This document shows, in pieces, positions 62,854-64,000 of a DNA stretch of 64,000 nt. This stretch comes from UBA822 sp965249775 (GTDB lineage: Bacteria > Gemmatimonadota > Gemmatimonadetes > Longimicrobiales > Gaopeijiaceae). Position numbers and translations under genes: made by a program. Every line of letters begins with the position of its first letter. The first letter of the stretch is position 1. Location: the NCBI GenBank assembly GCA_965249775.1, contig OZ252253.1, positions 1,116,001 to 1,180,000 of the forward strand, in the 5' to 3' direction. Below the pieces are notes generated by a model, which saw only the letters and a list, made by a program, of their open reading frames with translations, was not told where the DNA came from and ran no database searches.

Positions 62854-64000
62854 CTACAGGAACAGGGTGAAGTTAAGCGACAAGTACGTGTCGAGTCGCC
62901 GAGCGAAGACCGGCTCGTCCGAGGGATCGCCACCGAAGAGACGGCCGTCCACCTCCAGCGTCGCCCCGTCGCCGATCCTCCGGGATGCCGTCGCGGACGC
63001 GACCACGTTGCCACTCCGATAGTCGAGAAAGGCGCGGCTCGAGATGGTCCAATCCTGCGTGAGGAGCCGGGCCCCGACGAAGACATCGTTCTCCGTCGAC
63101 GCCGTCGCGTCCTCTCCCCTGCCGTCGTACAGGTACTCGACGAAGACGCTCAGGTAGCCTGCGAGCGCGTACTCGAAGCCGCCAGCCACGGCATAGAACT
63201 CCTCAAAGTCCGAGGCGCGGCGGAGCAGTTCGACCTTCAATAGAAGGGCGTCGCGCGTCCACTGTGCGTCGAGACCGGTCTGGTCGATCTGGTCGTAGCG
63301 CGGGATCCAATCGGGACCACTCCCGACCTGGGGCGACGCCACGAAGCGAGGGTCGCGGTTGGTCCCGGAGAAGTGAGCCAGGCCGACGTCGAACTCTCCC
63401 ACGAAGTGGCTCCAGCGGAGGGTCCAGTCGATATGCTTACGGCCCCGATCGTGCTCGAACTCAGCCCCATCCTCGTCGACCGGCAGTGGGGACCAGAGTG
63501 CTCCGCCTCGTCCCGCGAAGCGTCGATCCCGAAAGTATGGAAGCACGTAGCCCTCGAAGCTCCCCACTGACGTGAACGCCTTGAGGTTGAAGAGCGGCTG
63601 GCCGAGTCGGATTGGCGCCGCCGCGTCTTCCCCGAAGTCCCGCTGGTTGATCACGTCTACGAGTGCCACCGACTCGACCACGCCCCAGCTGACCTGTCTC
63701 ATGCCGATCGCAACTTCCCAGTCGTTCCAGATCTTCTCCCACACCAGATCGAGGAAGTCGAGGCGGGTCCGCGACGGGTTGTCCGGGTCGATGCGTATGT
63801 AGGGCGCGACGGTCAGAATCTGGGACCGCTCGTCCCAGGTCAGAGAGCCTTCGGCTTGCACGGTGAGGCTCAGCTCGTGGCGCGGCGCTTCCCCCGGGGC
63901 GCTGTCGGGATAGGCACGGGTGCCGACGGCTGCGCTGCCCGACCACTGCGCCGACACGAACGCGGGAGCGACACCCCAGCAGACGATCACGAGCGCTAGC
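62854..64000 (-). CDS. Outer-membrane beta-barrel (porin-like), 5' partial
   Basis: The first gene of the operon reaches the window edge with its frame open; the signal peptide is partly visible (CWGVAPAFVSAQ, preceded by L-A-L-V), so only the first residues are missing. The mature part of about 365 residues has alternating strand patterns (RLDFLDLVWEKIWNDWEVAI, WTLRWSHFVGEFDVGLAHFS) and ends LSLNFTLFL, the C-terminal Phe-rich signature of outer-membrane barrels. It resembles DcaP/alginate-export-like porins in outline only. Upstream genes beyond the edge may belong to the same operon. Confidence 0.78.
   Translation of the reverse strand, partial: LALVIVCWGVAPAFVSAQWSGSAAVGTRAYPDSAPGEAPRHELSLTVQAEGSLTWDERSQILTVAPYIRIDPDNPSRTRLDFLDLVWEKIWNDWEVAIGMRQVSWGVVESVALVDVINQRDFGEDAAAPIRLGQPLFNLKAFTSVGSFEGYVLPYFRDRRFAGRGGALWSPLPVDEDGAEFEHDRGRKHIDWTLRWSHFVGEFDVGLAHFSGTNRDPRFVASPQVGSGPDWIPRYDQIDQTGLDAQWTRDALLLKVELLRRASDFEEFYAVAGGFEYALAGYLSVFVEYLYDGRGEDATASTENDVFVGARLLTQDWTISSRAFLDYRSGNVVASATASRRIGDGATLEVDGRLFGGDPSDEPVFARRLDTYLSLNFTLFL

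Overview
The window is GC-rich, gene-dense bacterial DNA with Gram-negative envelope genes (SurA-like chaperone, outer-membrane barrels, lipoproteins). The best taxonomic hint is a kinase N-lobe remnant at 55.5-55.8 kb, whose wording (ELGEGGIATVYLADDLKHQ, then THPHIPPLHDSG) is typical of the many Ser/Thr kinases of Gemmatimonadota. Use of GTG and TTG starts and the general gene content fit that phylum. This is an inference; no rRNA or tRNA gene was found.

1-10.9 kb is core genome: surA-type foldase, pdxA, ftsE-ftsX-envC (divisome-controlled amidase activation), holB, moaC and an M28 peptidase on the + strand, then guaB on the - strand with a clear sigma-70-type promoter. 10.95-12.43 kb is an IS200/IS605-type element: an intact TnpB nuclease, a C-terminal remnant of TnpA and a long right-end hairpin. 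It lies exactly between the stop codons of two convergent genes. 12.4-32.2 kb carries acs, a Fur-family regulator, dacB, an EamA transporter, moeA, an M23 peptidase, etfBA, a DNA glycosylase, an unusual NYN-LOTUS-LOTUS-HhH protein, an acyl-CoA ligase, aroB, a metalloprotease-like lipoprotein and a cupin.

32.4-51.3 kb is again mostly housekeeping: PBP1A, ruvX-mltG-thiE, a PHP phosphatase, the complete F-type ATP synthase operon (atpZ, an atpI-like gene, atpB-E-F-H-A-G-D-C), MoxR, a CNNM/CorC protein, a gamma-carbonic-anhydrase-like protein, prepilin peptidase, an rRNA 2'-O-methyltransferase and thiD. Moco genes (moaC, moeA) and thiamine genes (thiE, thiD) are scattered, not clustered.

51.3-56 kb looks accessory. 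It holds a membrane-anchored TAXI-type binding protein, three small unknown genes and an ankyrin-repeat protein fused in frame behind a broken kinase. It ends in a 17-codon remnant of a second thiD 3' end, so this stretch is bracketed by intact thiD and a thiD scar. 56-64 kb is one tight seven-gene - strand operon running off the window: outer-membrane barrel, GNAT-like enzyme, nitroreductase-like flavoprotein, second GNAT-like enzyme, E1/ThiF-like adenylating enzyme, polytopic membrane protein and di-heme c-type lipoprotein. Every internal junction but the first is overlapping or abutting. I do not recognise this set as a described pathway, and it is the best candidate here for a new system.
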